Shown here: one piece after another, positions 6,862 through 13,024 of the stretch
Layout of the letters: every line of letters starts with the position of its first letter
Numbering within the stretch: the stretch's first letter is position 1
Assembly: GCA_002068715.1 (NCBI GenBank)
Contig: MWAR01000149.1
Span: 1-13,067, forward strand
DNA from: a bacterium ADurb.Bin374
GTDB taxonomy: Bacteria > Riflebacteria > Ozemobacteria > Ozemobacterales > Ozemobacteraceae
Direction of reading: 5' to 3'
Length of the DNA stretch: 13,067 bases
Position numbers and translations under genes: made by a program
The notes under the pieces: model-generated
What the model saw: only the letters and a program-made list of their open reading frames with translations
Database searches by the model: none
What the model was told of the DNA's origin: nothing

Positions 6862-8250
6862 TCACTCTTTTTCGGGGATGCGGGAGAGCTCGACGAGGCG
6901 GTCGATATAGGCGGAGCCGAGCTGGCTCGTTGCCAGAGCGCGCTTCACCGGCGGCAGGCGCAGAACAGCGCCTATCAGGGCGGCCATCGCACGGTGGCTG
7001 AACTGCAGCTGGTTGTCGAAGATGAAGTTCTGCAGCTTTCCGCGCTCGACGGCCATGCGGACAACCCGTTCGGCGGTATCCACCGGTGTGATTGGTCCGC
7101 GCTCATGTCTGGACAGGCGCAACGCACCAAATGGGCAGCCGCGCACGCAGACGCCGCAGCCAAGGCAGAGATCGGCATTCAGGCGAGGCCGGCCATCCTG
7201 TATCGTCCAGGCGTTCACCGGGCAGAGCTTCGCGCATCGCCCGCAAGCCCGGCACAAGCCTTCCCCCGCCGGTTCGGGAAGGAACGGCGCCGGATGGATC
7301 GGTTTGAGCGTCGAGAATTTTTTGAATCCGACCAGCGCTTCACAGCAGCAGCCGCAGCAGTTGCAGATGAAGTTCACCCCGGTACGTACGTTCTCGCCGA
7401 ACTGGACCAGGTGATGCTCACGGCTGATCTCGACGACACGCATGGCTTCGTCTTTCGATATCGCCTTCGCATGACCGTGACGGACCAGCGAGTCGGCGAC
7501 CATGTTCAGCGTCAGGCAGGTTTCCTGAGGCGCATCGCAGGCCTTTCCGACATGCTCCATCTTGTGCCGGCAGTAGCAGGTGCCAAGCGCAGCCGCCGTG
7601 GCATCGGCAATGATACGGGTTGTCCGCTCCCAGTCGAGAATCTGCAAGGTCGGGTCCGGCTGGACTGCGCCATCCGGGCGCCGCCGGCCCACTTCCCGCA
7701 TCGTGCGGGTCGGGTCCGGCTGGACTGCGCCATCCGGGCGCCGCCGGCCCACTTCCCGCATCGTGCGGGTCGGGTCCGCCGGAAGGGCCCCCTCATCGAC
7801 GAAGACCCGGCCGATATGCGTGGTTCCGCCGGCAATGAGGTTCCTGATGAACTCGTCCTCGACGTTGATATACTGGTAGAACAGCTCGCTGAGCACCTTC
7901 TGGTCTAGGTCATCCCTGACCCGCATCAGGGAAAACTCGAAAAAGCCCGCCATCGGAGGCGGCAGGATATACACGAAGCCGTCGGGCCCTGGGACGTCGA
8001 CCAGCAGGGCGCGATGCGCCAGCTCGTTCAGCACGCCGACAGCGCTCGCCTCGTCCATGTTCCAGCGCCTGGCCGCGGCCGCAGCCGTGAATGGCCTGAG
8101 CGGAAGAAGCGAGATAAGTTCCGCTTCGCGCTCCGATACGAGCATGCGCAGAATGGCGGCCAGCAGATCAGACGGCGGCGCGCCCTGCGGATGCCTGTTC
8201 AGGCGCTCGCTCAGGCGCGCATATGCCCCTTTCATCGTATGATGCGCCAT
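6862..8250 (-). CDS. Uncharacterised multi-cluster 4Fe-4S protein with possible winged-helix N-terminus
   Basis: The 462-residue protein belongs to a recognisable but functionally undefined family of ferredoxin-domain proteins. Residues ~33-105 look like a winged-helix fold (inference), but I see no clear DNA-binding signature. Residues 159-201 hold a 20-residue in-frame duplication. The middle has Cys225, Cys227, Cys238 and Cys245, then the dense CNCCGCCC motif (296-303), which could bind another cluster. Two C-terminal 4Fe-4S ferredoxin motifs follow: CRACGRCAKLC (Cys333/336/339/343) and CLGCGVCVRGC (Cys362/365/368/372), with CP after each. No membrane span or signal peptide is present, so it is likely cytoplasmic. 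A role as electron carrier or redox sensor is possible. ATG 8250 is chosen over TTG 8301 because GGAGAGG lies just upstream. It is divergent from ispH and convergent with oleD. Confidence 0.82.
   Translation of the reverse strand: MAHHTMKGAYARLSERLNRHPQGAPPSDLLAAILRMLVSEREAELISLLPLRPFTAAAAARRWNMDEASAVGVLNELAHRALLVDVPGPDGFVYILPPPMAGFFEFSLMRVRDDLDQKVLSELFYQYINVEDEFIRNLIAGGTTHIGRVFVDEGALPADPTRTMREVGRRRPDGAVQPDPTRTMREVGRRRPDGAVQPDPTLQILDWERTTRIIADATAAALGTCYCRHKMEHVGKACDAPQETCLTLNMVADSLVRHGHAKAISKDEAMRVVEISREHHLVQFGENVRTGVNFICNCCGCCCEALVGFKKFSTLKPIHPAPFLPEPAGEGLCRACGRCAKLCPVNAWTIQDGRPRLNADLCLGCGVCVRGCPFGALRLSRHERGPITPVDTAERVVRMAVERGKLQNFIFDNQLQFSHRAMAALIGAVLRLPPVKRALATSQLGSAYIDRLVELSRIPEKE
7648..7778. 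repeat. Perfect 60-bp tandem repeat, about 2.2 copies, inside the Fe-S protein gene
   Basis: Bases 7648-7718 are identical to 7708-7778 over 71 positions, giving a period of exactly 60 and no mismatch; the run breaks at 7719/7779. It encodes two full copies of a 20-residue unit beginning DPTRTMREVG, plus a partial DPT. The ends share an 11-base direct repeat (GGTCGGGTCCG), so a single ancestral unit flanked by short repeats probably duplicated by slippage. Absence of any substitution indicates a recent event, or an assembly artefact. The frame is preserved, and the duplicated stretch is polar and Arg/Pro-rich, suggesting a tolerant loop. Confidence 0.95.
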
Positions 8251-8252
8251 AT

Positions 8253-8259
8253 CCTCTCC
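8253..8259 (-). promoter_or_regulatory. Shine-Dalgarno GGAGAGG for the Fe-S protein gene
   Basis: Reading the - strand, GGAGAGG precedes ATG 8250, with GGAG 5 nt from the start codon. It decides the start against the upstream in-frame TTG at 8301, which has no comparable site. Confidence 0.75.
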
Positions 8260-8278
8260 AGTATGCAATCTTTTCGCA

Positions 8279-8284
8279 AGTATA
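8279..8284 (-). promoter_or_regulatory. Possible -10 element (TATACT) for the Fe-S protein gene
   Basis: On the - strand TATACT matches five of six bases of the sigma70 -10 consensus and lies 28 nt upstream of ATG 8250. No convincing -35 box sits 16-18 bp before it (TGGCGA only), so it may be an activated or weak promoter. Confidence 0.25.
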
Positions 8285-8320
8285 CCTCGTTCTCCCGCCA
8301 ATCGCCAGAAATGATACGGG

Positions 8321-8350
8321 TTGCACAGGGTAGACGGGAACGGCTATGAT
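8321..8350 (+). promoter_or_regulatory. Putative sigma70-like promoter of ispH
   Basis: TTGCAC (8321-8326) and TATGAT (8345-8350) are separated by 18 bp. The -10 box matches five of six consensus bases; the -35 box matches mainly in its TTG. The start point would fall near 8357, giving a leader of about 26 nt before ispH. It lies in the 132-bp divergent region shared with the Fe-S protein gene. Confidence 0.45.
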
Positions 8351-8382
8351 GTGACATCTCACCGGAAGGAAGCGGAGAAAGG

Positions 8383-9228
8383 ATGCGCATCAAGCTCGCG
8401 AAGACGGCGGGGTTCTGCATGGGCGTGCAGAGGGCCATCGACATGGCGCTGCGCACGGCCGAGACTACGACTGACGGGAAGCCGATCCACACATGCGGCC
8501 CTCTGATCCATAATCCGCAGGCCGTGGCGGAACTCGAAAGCAAGGGCATCCGAAGTATCGCCGACTGGCGGCCGGTGGCAGAAGGCACGATGATCATCCG
8601 CGCTCACGGCATGCCCATCGAGGAGATCGGGGAAATGCGCGCGCGCGGCCTGACGATCGTCGACGCCACGTGCCCGCACGTGGTCTCAAGCCAGAACCGC
8701 ATCAAGAGGGCATCCGAAGAGGGCTATTTCGTCGTCATCGTCGGCGACCCCCGCCATCCCGAGATTCTGAGCTTGCAAAGCTTCGCACCCGGTAACCACC
8801 AGGTGATCTCGTCGGTCGAAGAGGTTGCGTTACTACCGGAGGTACCAAAAGCTATCGTCATCGCCCAGACGACGTTCCACGAAAAGCAGTACGACCTGAT
8901 CGCAAAGGCTGTTTCGGAACGTATTTCCGACTGTCGCATCGTTCAGTCGATCTGCAAGGCGACATCCAACCGCCAGGCCGAGGTGGAGCGGCTCGCGTCC
9001 GAGGTGGACGTCATGGTCGTCGTCGGCGGCCGGGACAGCGCGAATACGCGCCGGCTCGCCGAGATAGCGGAAGCACGAGGCGTACGCACCATCCATATCG
9101 AAACGGCCGATGAACTCGACCCCTCTTTTTTCCGGGGCGCGGAAACCGCCGGCGTCACGGCCGGGGCATCGACCCCGGCCTGGATCACCCGATCGGTGAT
9201 CGAACGTCTCGAAACGTTTTCCTCATGA
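8383..9228 (+). CDS. ispH: IspH, 4-hydroxy-3-methylbut-2-enyl diphosphate reductase
   Basis: IspH catalyses the last step of the MEP isoprenoid pathway, reducing HMBPP to IPP and DMAPP with a [4Fe-4S] cluster in the cytoplasm. The 281-residue protein keeps all three cluster ligands, Cys12 (GFCMGV), Cys97 (DATCPH) and Cys191 (SICKATSNRQ), the diphosphate-binding histidines His43 (PLIHNPQ), His75 (RAHG) and His125, and catalytic Glu127 (RHPEI). The length is slightly shorter than the Escherichia coli enzyme but all motifs are present, so it looks intact. GGAGAAAGG (8374-8382) is a strong ribosome-binding site for ATG 8383. It appears monocistronic, with its own promoter. IspH needs an electron donor; the divergent ferredoxin-domain gene is a tempting candidate, but only position supports this. 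Confidence 0.96.
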   Translation: MRIKLAKTAGFCMGVQRAIDMALRTAETTTDGKPIHTCGPLIHNPQAVAELESKGIRSIADWRPVAEGTMIIRAHGMPIEEIGEMRARGLTIVDATCPHVVSSQNRIKRASEEGYFVVIVGDPRHPEILSLQSFAPGNHQVISSVEEVALLPEVPKAIVIAQTTFHEKQYDLIAKAVSERISDCRIVQSICKATSNRQAEVERLASEVDVMVVVGGRDSANTRRLAEIAEARGVRTIHIETADELDPSFFRGAETAGVTAGASTPAWITRSVIERLETFSS

Positions 9229-9239
9229 CCTGTTTCTAG

Positions 9240-9329
9240 CTCCCGTTCGTGCTGGGCTTGTCGCAGCAGAAGAAGTTCTCGCTCTTCGGCAAGTTCAGGG
9301 CGAACGGACGGTTTGTCATTCTATCGTAG
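9240..9329 (+). other. Coding-like stretch downstream of ispH, possible gene remnant
   Basis: Between an in-frame TAG at 9237 and another at 9327, the frame reads about 29 codons with strongly G/C-biased third positions, like the real genes here (for example VLGLSQQKKFSLFGKF in the middle). There is no plausible start codon with a ribosome-binding site and no recognised family. It may be the eroded tail of a lost gene, or chance in GC-rich DNA. I favour neither strongly. Confidence 0.2.
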
Positions 9330-9341
9330 TCAGCATACTAT
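9313..9341 (+). promoter_or_regulatory. Putative sigma70-like promoter of the structured RNA
   Basis: TTGTCA (9313-9318, five of six consensus bases) and TACTAT (9336-9341, four of six) are spaced by exactly 17 bp. Transcription would start at about 9348-9349, the first base of the perfect 13-bp hairpin. Local AT richness (ACTATTTTTCAT) is unlike the surrounding genes. Confidence 0.5.
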
Positions 9342-9348
9342 TTTTCAT

Positions 9349-9385
9349 CCGACGCAAGAGGCACGGCAGGCTCCTCTTGCGTCGG
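9349..9385. repeat. Perfect 13-bp inverted repeat
   Basis: CCGACGCAAGAGG (9349-9361) and CCTCTTGCGTCGG (9373-9385) are exact reverse complements around an 11-base loop (CACGGCAGGCT). No T-tract follows on either strand (T-rich DNA lies before it on +), so it is not a canonical terminator. Its left edge coincides with the predicted start point of the 9313-9341 promoter, so it would form a 5'-terminal hairpin in the RNA. Confidence 0.85.
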
Positions 9386-9417
9386 CGAATGGTTTGCGTT
9401 ACACTCAAAGAGAAGGG

Positions 9418-9435
9418 TTCGGATTCGTATCCGAA
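9418..9435. repeat. 7-bp inverted repeat with tetraloop
   Basis: TTCGGAT and ATCCGAA flank TCGT. It may be the second stem of the candidate RNA, or an operator-like dyad bound by a regulator as DNA. Confidence 0.6.
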
Positions 9436-9453
9436 GGTTGTTTGAATGGTCGG

Positions 9454-9492
9454 GCCGCCATTCGCATCAAGCGGACGGCGGCTTTGTTTTGT
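9454..9492 (+). terminator. Probable intrinsic terminator
   Basis: GCCGCC (9454-9459) pairs with GGCGGC (9477-9482). Inside, after an A/C mismatch, TTCGC (9461-9465) pairs with GCGGA (9471-9475, one G-U) around loop ATCAA. The stem is followed at once by TTTGTTTTGT (9483-9492). It could end the candidate RNA, and any ispH read-through. Confidence 0.6.
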
Positions 9493-9517
9493 ACCGAAAC
9501 AGCTGTCTCCGTATGAC
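9489..9517 (+). promoter_or_regulatory. Weak candidate promoter for the 36-residue gene
   Basis: TTGTAC (9489-9494) and TATGAC (9512-9517) are 17 bp apart. Both boxes are mediocre matches. It would give a leader of about 50 nt for the gene at 9576 if the upstream terminator is efficient. Confidence 0.22.
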
Positions 9518-9564
9518 GCGGATGGTCGCGCCTTCAAGCGCGCATCTGCGGATTTTGCGTGTAT

Positions 9565-9569
9565 GGAGG
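9565..9569 (+). promoter_or_regulatory. Shine-Dalgarno GGAGG for the small membrane protein
   Basis: GGAGG lies 6 nt before ATG 9576. It supports this start over the TTG at 9438 in the same frame, and it is the main sequence argument that the 36-codon gene is real. Confidence 0.7.
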
Positions 9570-9575
9570 TTCACG

Positions 9576-9686
9576 ATGTCAGACAACGATACGAACCAGC
9601 AGGATCCGAACGAACTCAAATCCAAGCTCATCTTCGCCGTCGTCGCGATTTTTATGCTCGCATGCGCGAAATTTCTCGGCTGGTAA
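9576..9686 (+). CDS. Small single-span membrane protein, 36 residues
   Basis: The gene encodes a polar, Asp/Asn/Gln-rich N-terminus (residues 1-15), then a Lys-flanked hydrophobic segment from about residue 17 to 32 (LIFAVVAIFMLACAKF), ending FLGW. It fits a one-span inner-membrane microprotein with a short acidic cytoplasmic head. One cysteine lies within the span. A strong GGAGG site precedes the ATG. I recognise no family. It follows the structured RNA region by about 85 nt, and its stop lies 3 nt from the stop of the convergent phosphatase gene. A role as a regulator of a membrane partner is possible but unsupported. It is too short for codon statistics to prove coding. Confidence 0.6.
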   Translation: MSDNDTNQQDPNELKSKLIFAVVAIFMLACAKFLGW

Positions 9687-9689
9687 GCA

Positions 9690-12578
9690 TCAGGCGTCCG
9701 TTCGATACTCCAGCAGGATGCACGTCATGTCGTCCGTCTGAGGTTTCCCGGCCCGGTAGGCAGCGCAGGCGCGATGCAGCTCCCGGCATCGCGACCTGCC
9801 GTCGGCTCCCTCCACCCTCGCGATGATTGAGGCCAGGGCCGGATATCCGATCGGCTCCCCGGCCACCCCCATGGTTTCCGGGAAACCGTCAGTAAAGAAC
9901 CAGACGCGATCCCCGGGCTCGAGTCGGATTTCCTCGCACCGATAGGCGGCATTTCGCCGAGTTCCGAGCGGGTATCCGAAAGCGGTTGCTATTTCGGAGG
10001 CCGCCTGCGTGCCTTTCCTGACGAGCATCGGCGGGCAGTGTCCCGCGTTGGCGATCCTGAGCAGGCCCGTTTCGACCTGAAGCAGGCCGTAGGACATCGA
10101 CATCATGAGCCGGCGACTCATGGCGGTGAAGATCATCTCGTTGAGCCCTGTCAGGACGCGGGCCGGGTCGGGGTCGCGCCGGCTTTCCACCGATACGAAC
10201 CCCTTCGCCATCGCCATGAGGAGGGCCGACCCCGCACCGTGACCGGCGACGTCACCGATCAGAATCACGATGCGTCCGCCTCCGATATCGAAGTAATCGA
10301 AGTAATCGCCGCCGAGCTCGGTTGCCGTCTGGCAGATGCCCGTCACGGACGAAGCGCCGGTTTGCAGGGAATCGGCGGGGAACAAACGCTCCTGAAAGGC
10401 TTTCGCTGTCGATAGTTCTTCGAGACGTTCCAGCGCCTGGTTGAACGAGACGGTCAGAGAGCCGAATTCATCCTGATCTAGCACCGGCAGTCTAGTTTTA
10501 TAGCGCCCGTTACGCATCGCATCGACGCCAGAGGTAAGCACGGCGACAGGCTGCAGGATCTGCCGCGCGAGCGCAGCGGCGACGCCGAGCGAAAGGAGGA
10601 CGCAGAGCGCCCCGCCCCACATCAGATCCGAGCGCAGACCGTCCACGGACTCCGTCAGCCGGTCGAGCGGCAAAGCCTGTACGAGCGAGTATTCCGCAAG
10701 ATCACGGCCTGGAATTCCACCGACGAGCCATCGATTTCCGTCGAAATGTATTTCTTCGTATAATTCAGTGCGCCTGGAACGAAGGCGCTCAACGAATCGT
10801 TTCAGCCAGGGGATGTCATGAGCTTCGCCGGGAATCGTCCGGCTTTTTTCCCAGTCGTGAACGGCGAACAACCGGCTGTGCGCGACGAGGCGCTGGCGAT
10901 GAAGGACATTCTCGTGCAGATACCTGTATGCGAGATCCCTGGGGGTCCATGTGAGAAAAAAGGCTCCTGCAGCACCTCCGGAGGCGTTGAGGATGAAGTT
11001 CATGTACATGAACTTGTCCCCGTCACCGTAGTTGAGATGCGACACCTGGCCGCGCGCGCGGATGACGCCCGTCATCATTCTGAGCGCAGTCCGGTCATCC
11101 AGAATGAGAGAGGCAAAGACGATCTTCTCCTTCTCTTCCTCGCGGATTCCCACGGCACGGTTGTATCTGCGTATCAATTCGGTGCCGATGGCCTCGAGCA
11201 ACGTCTCCCGTTCGCCTCCGTGATCCGACAGCGGGATCGGCCGGATCATCGACCCCGACTTCATGATGACGACGGGGGTGTTCGCCTGCAGTTCGTTCGA
11301 TAACGCTCCAAGCCTACGGGCAAAACGCTGAACGTCGAACGCCTTTCCTGGCAGGTAGCACTCGTCCCGGAGCCGCGTCATGCGGGCGGCATAGCCCCGC
11401 CCAAACCGAATGAAGCCACCTTCGACGGCACGCAGGCTTTCCTGGAGCTGGCGCCGTCCGGATTCGACCAGGACGTCCCGGGTTTTCTGGAGATTGTCGG
11501 AGCCGATGACGGCAAGACCAGACAACGGAAGCCCCGTCGCCATCGTGAACAGCACCATTAGCCTGAGCCGGAGGGCGATGGGCACCGTCCATCCGGCCAC
11601 GAACAGGCCAAAACTGATGCCGGAAAGGCACAGGAGCAGCATCGCGGACAACGCGAAACTTCGCGCCAGCACGACATCGCCCCGTTGGGCAACGTCGAGA
11701 ATCGCCTCACCCCAGAGCCGCCAGCTCATGTCGAGGGGAAGCCTCATGTACAGCCGGTTATCACGTATGCACCAGGCGTCTTCAGACGAATCCTCGAGCC
11801 ATGCCAGCGCTTCCCGGCGTCGCTCGATCCCGCGAGTTTCGGAAGCGGCTGAAGAAGCGCCAAACCGGGAAATGCCGAACCTGATCCCTGATTTTTTGCG
11901 ATTCGCCTGCGCGATGAGCAGTTTCTGGAACTGCCACCTGTGCAAGGCGTTCCTGTTCATCAGCACGAGAAGCCCGGCACGACGGCCGAACCAGTAGCCG
12001 AAATACGTATGATGGCCCGTCGGATTGACTTCCACGACGCGCTCCTGGATCGGCATTGCCGAGAGTTCGAGAAACGGCGGAGCGTCGCTGAGGAAGTAGG
12101 CATAAAGGCTGATATTTTTCTTCAGGAACGTCTTGTTCACGAACCCGCTGCCATCACTGCCCATATTCCGGCACAACTGCCGGATCTGGTATGCCGACAC
12201 TCCCATCGGTAGCCGAGCCGGCCAGATGACCGTATTCTCGTGATCGACGACGAAAACCTCGAACAGTCCGGGTGCCGCCCGTTCCAGCATCCCGCACAGA
12301 GCCGCGGCGGCTTTTTTCGGGTCGGGCGAGGCGTCGATCCGTTCACCCAACCGTTTCAGTTCCCTGTAGGCGAAGGAGGTCTCTTCGCTCCTGGCGCGCA
12401 GTCGCTCCAGGATGTCGCCTGTCCGCCGAGCGACCGCCGCGGCATGGAGATTCCAGTTCCGATCGTAGGCGTGTCTGATGCCCAGATTGATCAGGAACAG
12501 CGGAAACGCGAAGAAAAAAACGCAGACGGCCAGCCATCGGGCAAGCCTGACCGCGAGGGAACCATCTTCGGCATTCAT
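9690..12578 (-). CDS. Membrane-bound SpoIIE-type PP2C serine phosphatase with HAMP linker
   Basis: This 962-residue receptor phosphatase probably dephosphorylates a STAS-domain anti-sigma antagonist. Hydrophobic spans lie at ~13-33, ~307-329, ~337-358 and ~652-671. They leave two large presumed extracytoplasmic regions (~34-306 and ~359-651) on either side of a membrane hairpin. A HAMP-like linker (~672-724) connects to the phosphatase (~745-958), which shows GGDYFD (Asp759), GDVAGHG (Asp776), NAGHCPP, FTDGFPE (Asp897) and DDMTC (Asp949/950), the metal-binding set of SpoIIE/RsbU enzymes. Neither sensor part matches a domain I can name with confidence. It starts 15 nt after the STAS gene, its likely partner or substrate, with no clear Shine-Dalgarno; the start lies in paired TCCGGA palindromes (12578-12583, 12586-12591) that could form mRNA structure. 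Chemotaxis-like or other adenylate outputs are excluded by the PP2C motifs. Confidence 0.92.
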   Translation of the reverse strand: MNAEDGSLAVRLARWLAVCVFFFAFPLFLINLGIRHAYDRNWNLHAAAVARRTGDILERLRARSEETSFAYRELKRLGERIDASPDPKKAAAALCGMLERAAPGLFEVFVVDHENTVIWPARLPMGVSAYQIRQLCRNMGSDGSGFVNKTFLKKNISLYAYFLSDAPPFLELSAMPIQERVVEVNPTGHHTYFGYWFGRRAGLLVLMNRNALHRWQFQKLLIAQANRKKSGIRFGISRFGASSAASETRGIERRREALAWLEDSSEDAWCIRDNRLYMRLPLDMSWRLWGEAILDVAQRGDVVLARSFALSAMLLLCLSGISFGLFVAGWTVPIALRLRLMVLFTMATGLPLSGLAVIGSDNLQKTRDVLVESGRRQLQESLRAVEGGFIRFGRGYAARMTRLRDECYLPGKAFDVQRFARRLGALSNELQANTPVVIMKSGSMIRPIPLSDHGGERETLLEAIGTELIRRYNRAVGIREEEKEKIVFASLILDDRTALRMMTGVIRARGQVSHLNYGDGDKFMYMNFILNASGGAAGAFFLTWTPRDLAYRYLHENVLHRQRLVAHSRLFAVHDWEKSRTIPGEAHDIPWLKRFVERLRSRRTELYEEIHFDGNRWLVGGIPGRDLAEYSLVQALPLDRLTESVDGLRSDLMWGGALCVLLSLGVAAALARQILQPVAVLTSGVDAMRNGRYKTRLPVLDQDEFGSLTVSFNQALERLEELSTAKAFQERLFPADSLQTGASSVTGICQTATELGGDYFDYFDIGGGRIVILIGDVAGHGAGSALLMAMAKGFVSVESRRDPDPARVLTGLNEMIFTAMSRRLMMSMSYGLLQVETGLLRIANAGHCPPMLVRKGTQAASEIATAFGYPLGTRRNAAYRCEEIRLEPGDRVWFFTDGFPETMGVAGEPIGYPALASIIARVEGADGRSRCRELHRACAAYRAGKPQTDDMTCILLEYRTDA

Positions 12579-12593
12579 CCGGATGTCCGGAAG

Positions 12594-12971
12594 CTACCGG
12601 TCGCCGCCCGAGCCGCCATCCACGCCACCGGCGACACGGCACGCCTCGTCGATGTTCGGCGCTGATATAGCCATAGGTATTATTCCCGACAGGACCATGA
12701 CCCTGCGCTGCAGTTCGTTCAGTCCCACGAGAACCAGCTTCCCGCCGAAATCCTCGACGATCCGGATCACGATCTCGAGCAGGCAGGAAACGCCGAGGCT
12801 ATTTATGCCGGTGCACTTCGCAAAATCGAGCACCAGGCCGCGTGTTCCACGGCAGAGCAACCCTTCCAGCAGCTGCTGGAGCTGTTGTCCGGTCTCGCCT
12901 TCGAGGTATCCGTCGAGTCGAACGATGATGCAGTTCGGCTTGTTCTCAATCGTCAGGGTGAGTCCGGGCAT
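12594..12971 (-). CDS. STAS-domain anti-sigma factor antagonist
   Basis: The 125-residue protein is a single STAS domain of the SpoIIAA/RsbV type. The segment LVLDFAKCTGINSLGVSCLLE carries Ser58 at the position phosphorylated in SpoIIAA/RsbV, but the usual Asp before it is Asn57, and the usual DSSGLG loop is altered to NSLGVS. In family terms the unphosphorylated form binds an anti-sigma kinase and frees a sigma factor; a SpoIIE phosphatase restores that form. The phosphatase lies directly downstream on the same strand. The C-terminus is Gly-rich and probably disordered. ATG 12971 has only a distant purine stretch (AAAGG about 13 nt away). No kinase or sigma-factor gene is in the window, so the output is unknown. 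Confidence 0.87.
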   Translation of the reverse strand: MPGLTLTIENKPNCIIVRLDGYLEGETGQQLQQLLEGLLCRGTRGLVLDFAKCTGINSLGVSCLLEIVIRIVEDFGGKLVLVGLNELQRRVMVLSGIIPMAISAPNIDEACRVAGGVDGGSGGDR

Positions 12972-12995
12972 TCGGGGTGACCGCCTTTCGGGGGT

Positions 12996-13024
12996 ATCCT
13001 AGCACACGCCCGACGCTACCGCAA
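12996..13024 (-). promoter_or_regulatory. Putative promoter of the STAS-phosphatase operon
   Basis: On the - strand TTGCGG (13019-13024) and TAGGAT (12996-13001) are 17 bp apart, and TGC directly before the -10 gives an extended -10. The start point would be near 12989, leaving a leader of about 18 nt before ATG 12971. Confidence 0.5.

Larger units (their letters stand above)
9348..9492 (+). ncRNA. Candidate structured small RNA or terminated leader
   Basis: The interval runs from a predicted promoter start point to a predicted intrinsic terminator, about 145 nt. It contains three separate inverted repeats: 9349-9385 (13 bp perfect), 9418-9435 (7 bp perfect, TCGT loop) and 9454-9482 (terminator hairpin). 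No reading frame in it has a start with a ribosome-binding site. I do not recognise a known RNA family. It could be a free-standing regulatory RNA, or a leader that controls read-through into the 36-residue gene at 9576. The evidence is structural only. Confidence 0.45.

Noticed and set aside
7648..7778. 60-bp repeat as a CRISPR array
   Set aside because: The copies are contiguous with no spacers, lie inside a coding frame and preserve it.
6994..7908. 304-codon + strand open frame opposite the Fe-S gene
   Set aside because: The - strand frame has two ferredoxin motifs and a good ribosome-binding site; the + frame has neither.
8251..8301. TTG start extending the Fe-S protein by 17 residues
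   Set aside because: GGAGAGG directly before ATG 8250 fits better, and the extension covers the likely promoter region.
9349..9385. Perfect hairpin as the ispH terminator
   Set aside because: No T-tract follows on either strand; the hairpin at 9454-9482 with TTTGTTTTGT fits a terminator much better.
9313..9516. 67-codon + strand open frame in the ispH downstream region
   Set aside because: It starts at a TTG inside the predicted promoter, crosses three inverted repeats and lacks a ribosome-binding site.
9438..9575. TTG start making the small membrane protein 82 residues long
   Set aside because: The extension runs through the terminator hairpin and has no ribosome-binding site; ATG 9576 has GGAGG 6 nt upstream.
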